Part shown: positions 5,984 through 6,633 of the stretch, in pieces
Layout: each line of letters begins with the position of its first letter
How positions within the stretch are numbered: position 1 is the stretch's first letter
Assembly: GCA_002732675.1 (NCBI GenBank)
Contig: NVRR01000183.1
Span: 1-6,633, forward strand
Source of the DNA: Sneathiella sp.
Lineage (GTDB): Bacteria; Pseudomonadota; Alphaproteobacteria; Sneathiellales; Sneathiellaceae
Direction: 5' to 3'
DNA length: 6,633 nt
The notes under the pieces: model-generated
Database searches by the model: none
What the model saw: only the letters and a program-made list of their open reading frames with translations
Told to the model about the DNA's origin: nothing
Program-made: the position numbers and the translations under genes

Positions 5984-6633
5984 TGTTTGTTCTTGATAGT
6001 GACGACGCGGGCGGATCGCCCTTAGCCGAATATAGCATCTCCGACGGAAACTCTCTTCAGCTTGGCGAAGAAGTTCAGCCGATTGTCGCGGATTATGCCC
6101 GTGATGGTGTTGATCTGACGCTGACAGCCGAAACCGGTGATTTTATTGTCGTGCATGACTATTTCGCCTCCTTTCCCGGGCCGGACCTGATCACAGCCGG
6201 CGGCGCCAAGATTTCTTACGACGTTGTTGCCAAACTTGCCGGACCTGGTCCCGTCGCTCAATCTTCTACTACTCAGTCTGATGCCGGTGGGCCGATTGGT
6301 GAAGTGGCTGAAATAACGGGCACCGTGACCGCGAAGCATCTGGACGGGACGTCTGATCAGTTGGTTGAAGGGGCGTCGGTGTATCAAGGCGATGTTCTTG
6401 AAACGGGCAGTGGGGGCTTTTTTTCCATTGAATTTGTTGATGAGACGCAATTTTCCATGGGAGAGAATGGCCGGGCTGTCCTGGATGAAATGGTCTACAA
6501 TCCGTCTGGCGGCAACGGAACCTTTGGAGTGTCGCTGCTGCAGGGCGTGTTTTCCCTGGTCAGCGGCCAGATTGCCAAGGATGATCCGGAAAATGTGAGC
6601 GTCAAAACACCGGTCGGGACTATCGGTATCCGC
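5983..6633 (+). CDS. FecR-domain protein, probable N-terminus of a large type I-secreted repeat protein (3' end outside window)
   Basis: The frame is open for 217 codons to the window edge. The N-terminus (MFVLDSDDAGG) is acidic and lacks a signal peptide. Residues about 30-90 form a small domain with VDLTLTAETGDFIVVHDYF and LITAGGAKIS, which I recall as the usual opening of very long alphaproteobacterial secreted proteins. A Ser/Thr/Gly linker follows (about 88-104). Residues about 108-217 make up a FecR-like beta domain: GTVT, VYQGDVLETGSGG, VDETQFSMGENGRAVLDEMVY, and VKTPVGTIGIR running off the edge. In such proteins FecR is followed by cadherin-, Ig- or RTX-type repeats and a C-terminal type I secretion signal; none of that is visible here. 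It is not a classical FecR anti-sigma regulator, because no transmembrane helix precedes the domain. AGGA lies 7 nt before the ATG. It is divergent from the CHASE2 cyclase. Confidence 0.8.
   Translation, partial: MFVLDSDDAGGSPLAEYSISDGNSLQLGEEVQPIVADYARDGVDLTLTAETGDFIVVHDYFASFPGPDLITAGGAKISYDVVAKLAGPGPVAQSSTTQSDAGGPIGEVAEITGTVTAKHLDGTSDQLVEGASVYQGDVLETGSGGFFSIEFVDETQFSMGENGRAVLDEMVYNPSGGNGTFGVSLLQGVFSLVSGQIAKDDPENVSVKTPVGTIGIR

Noticed and set aside
6022..6598. open frames at 6022-6450 (minus) and 6365-6598 (plus)
   Set aside because: Both are shadows of the FecR-domain reading frame, which is open to the window edge and has recognisable domain sequence.

Overview
The window looks like chromosomal DNA from a free-living alphaproteobacterium. 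The base composition is moderate (near 50% GC by eye). Protein wording, such as the CHASE2-cyclase with its C-terminal tail and the FecR-type start of a probable giant secreted protein, resembles Rhodospirillales/Sneathiella/Kordiimonas-like genomes. The order-level placement is a guess from remembered protein patterns and no search was run. There are no insertion sequences, tRNAs, rRNAs or CRISPR repeats.

Layout. (1) Bases 1-819, rightward: the last 34 codons of a probable FAD-linked oxidase, then a HAD hydrolase 15 bp downstream, probably one operon. (2) Bases 844-1650, leftward and convergent with the previous gene: an exported pentapeptide-repeat protein with cysteine pairs at both ends of its repeat solenoid. 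(3) A 162-bp divergent intergenic region. (4) Bases 1813-3417, rightward: a second HAD hydrolase of the DxG type and, 27 bp later, a nitronate monooxygenase-like flavoprotein whose usual active-site His is replaced by Phe. (5) Bases 3439-5685, leftward and convergent: a membrane-bound adenylate cyclase with a periplasmic CHASE2 sensor. (6) A 297-bp AT-rich divergent promoter region. (7) From base 5983 to the window edge, rightward: the N-terminus of a FecR-domain protein with no signal peptide. Its opening resembles large type I-secreted repeat proteins.

How the genes may work together. The first two transcription units look like ordinary metabolism: flavin oxidoreductases with HAD phosphatase-like partners. 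The most suggestive pairing is the CHASE2-adenylate cyclase facing a FecR-domain secreted protein across one shared regulatory region. A cAMP signalling protein and a large extracellular protein may be co-regulated or act in one pathway. This is an inference from arrangement only. I see no convincing evidence of an entirely new system; the findings give the points that merit a check.
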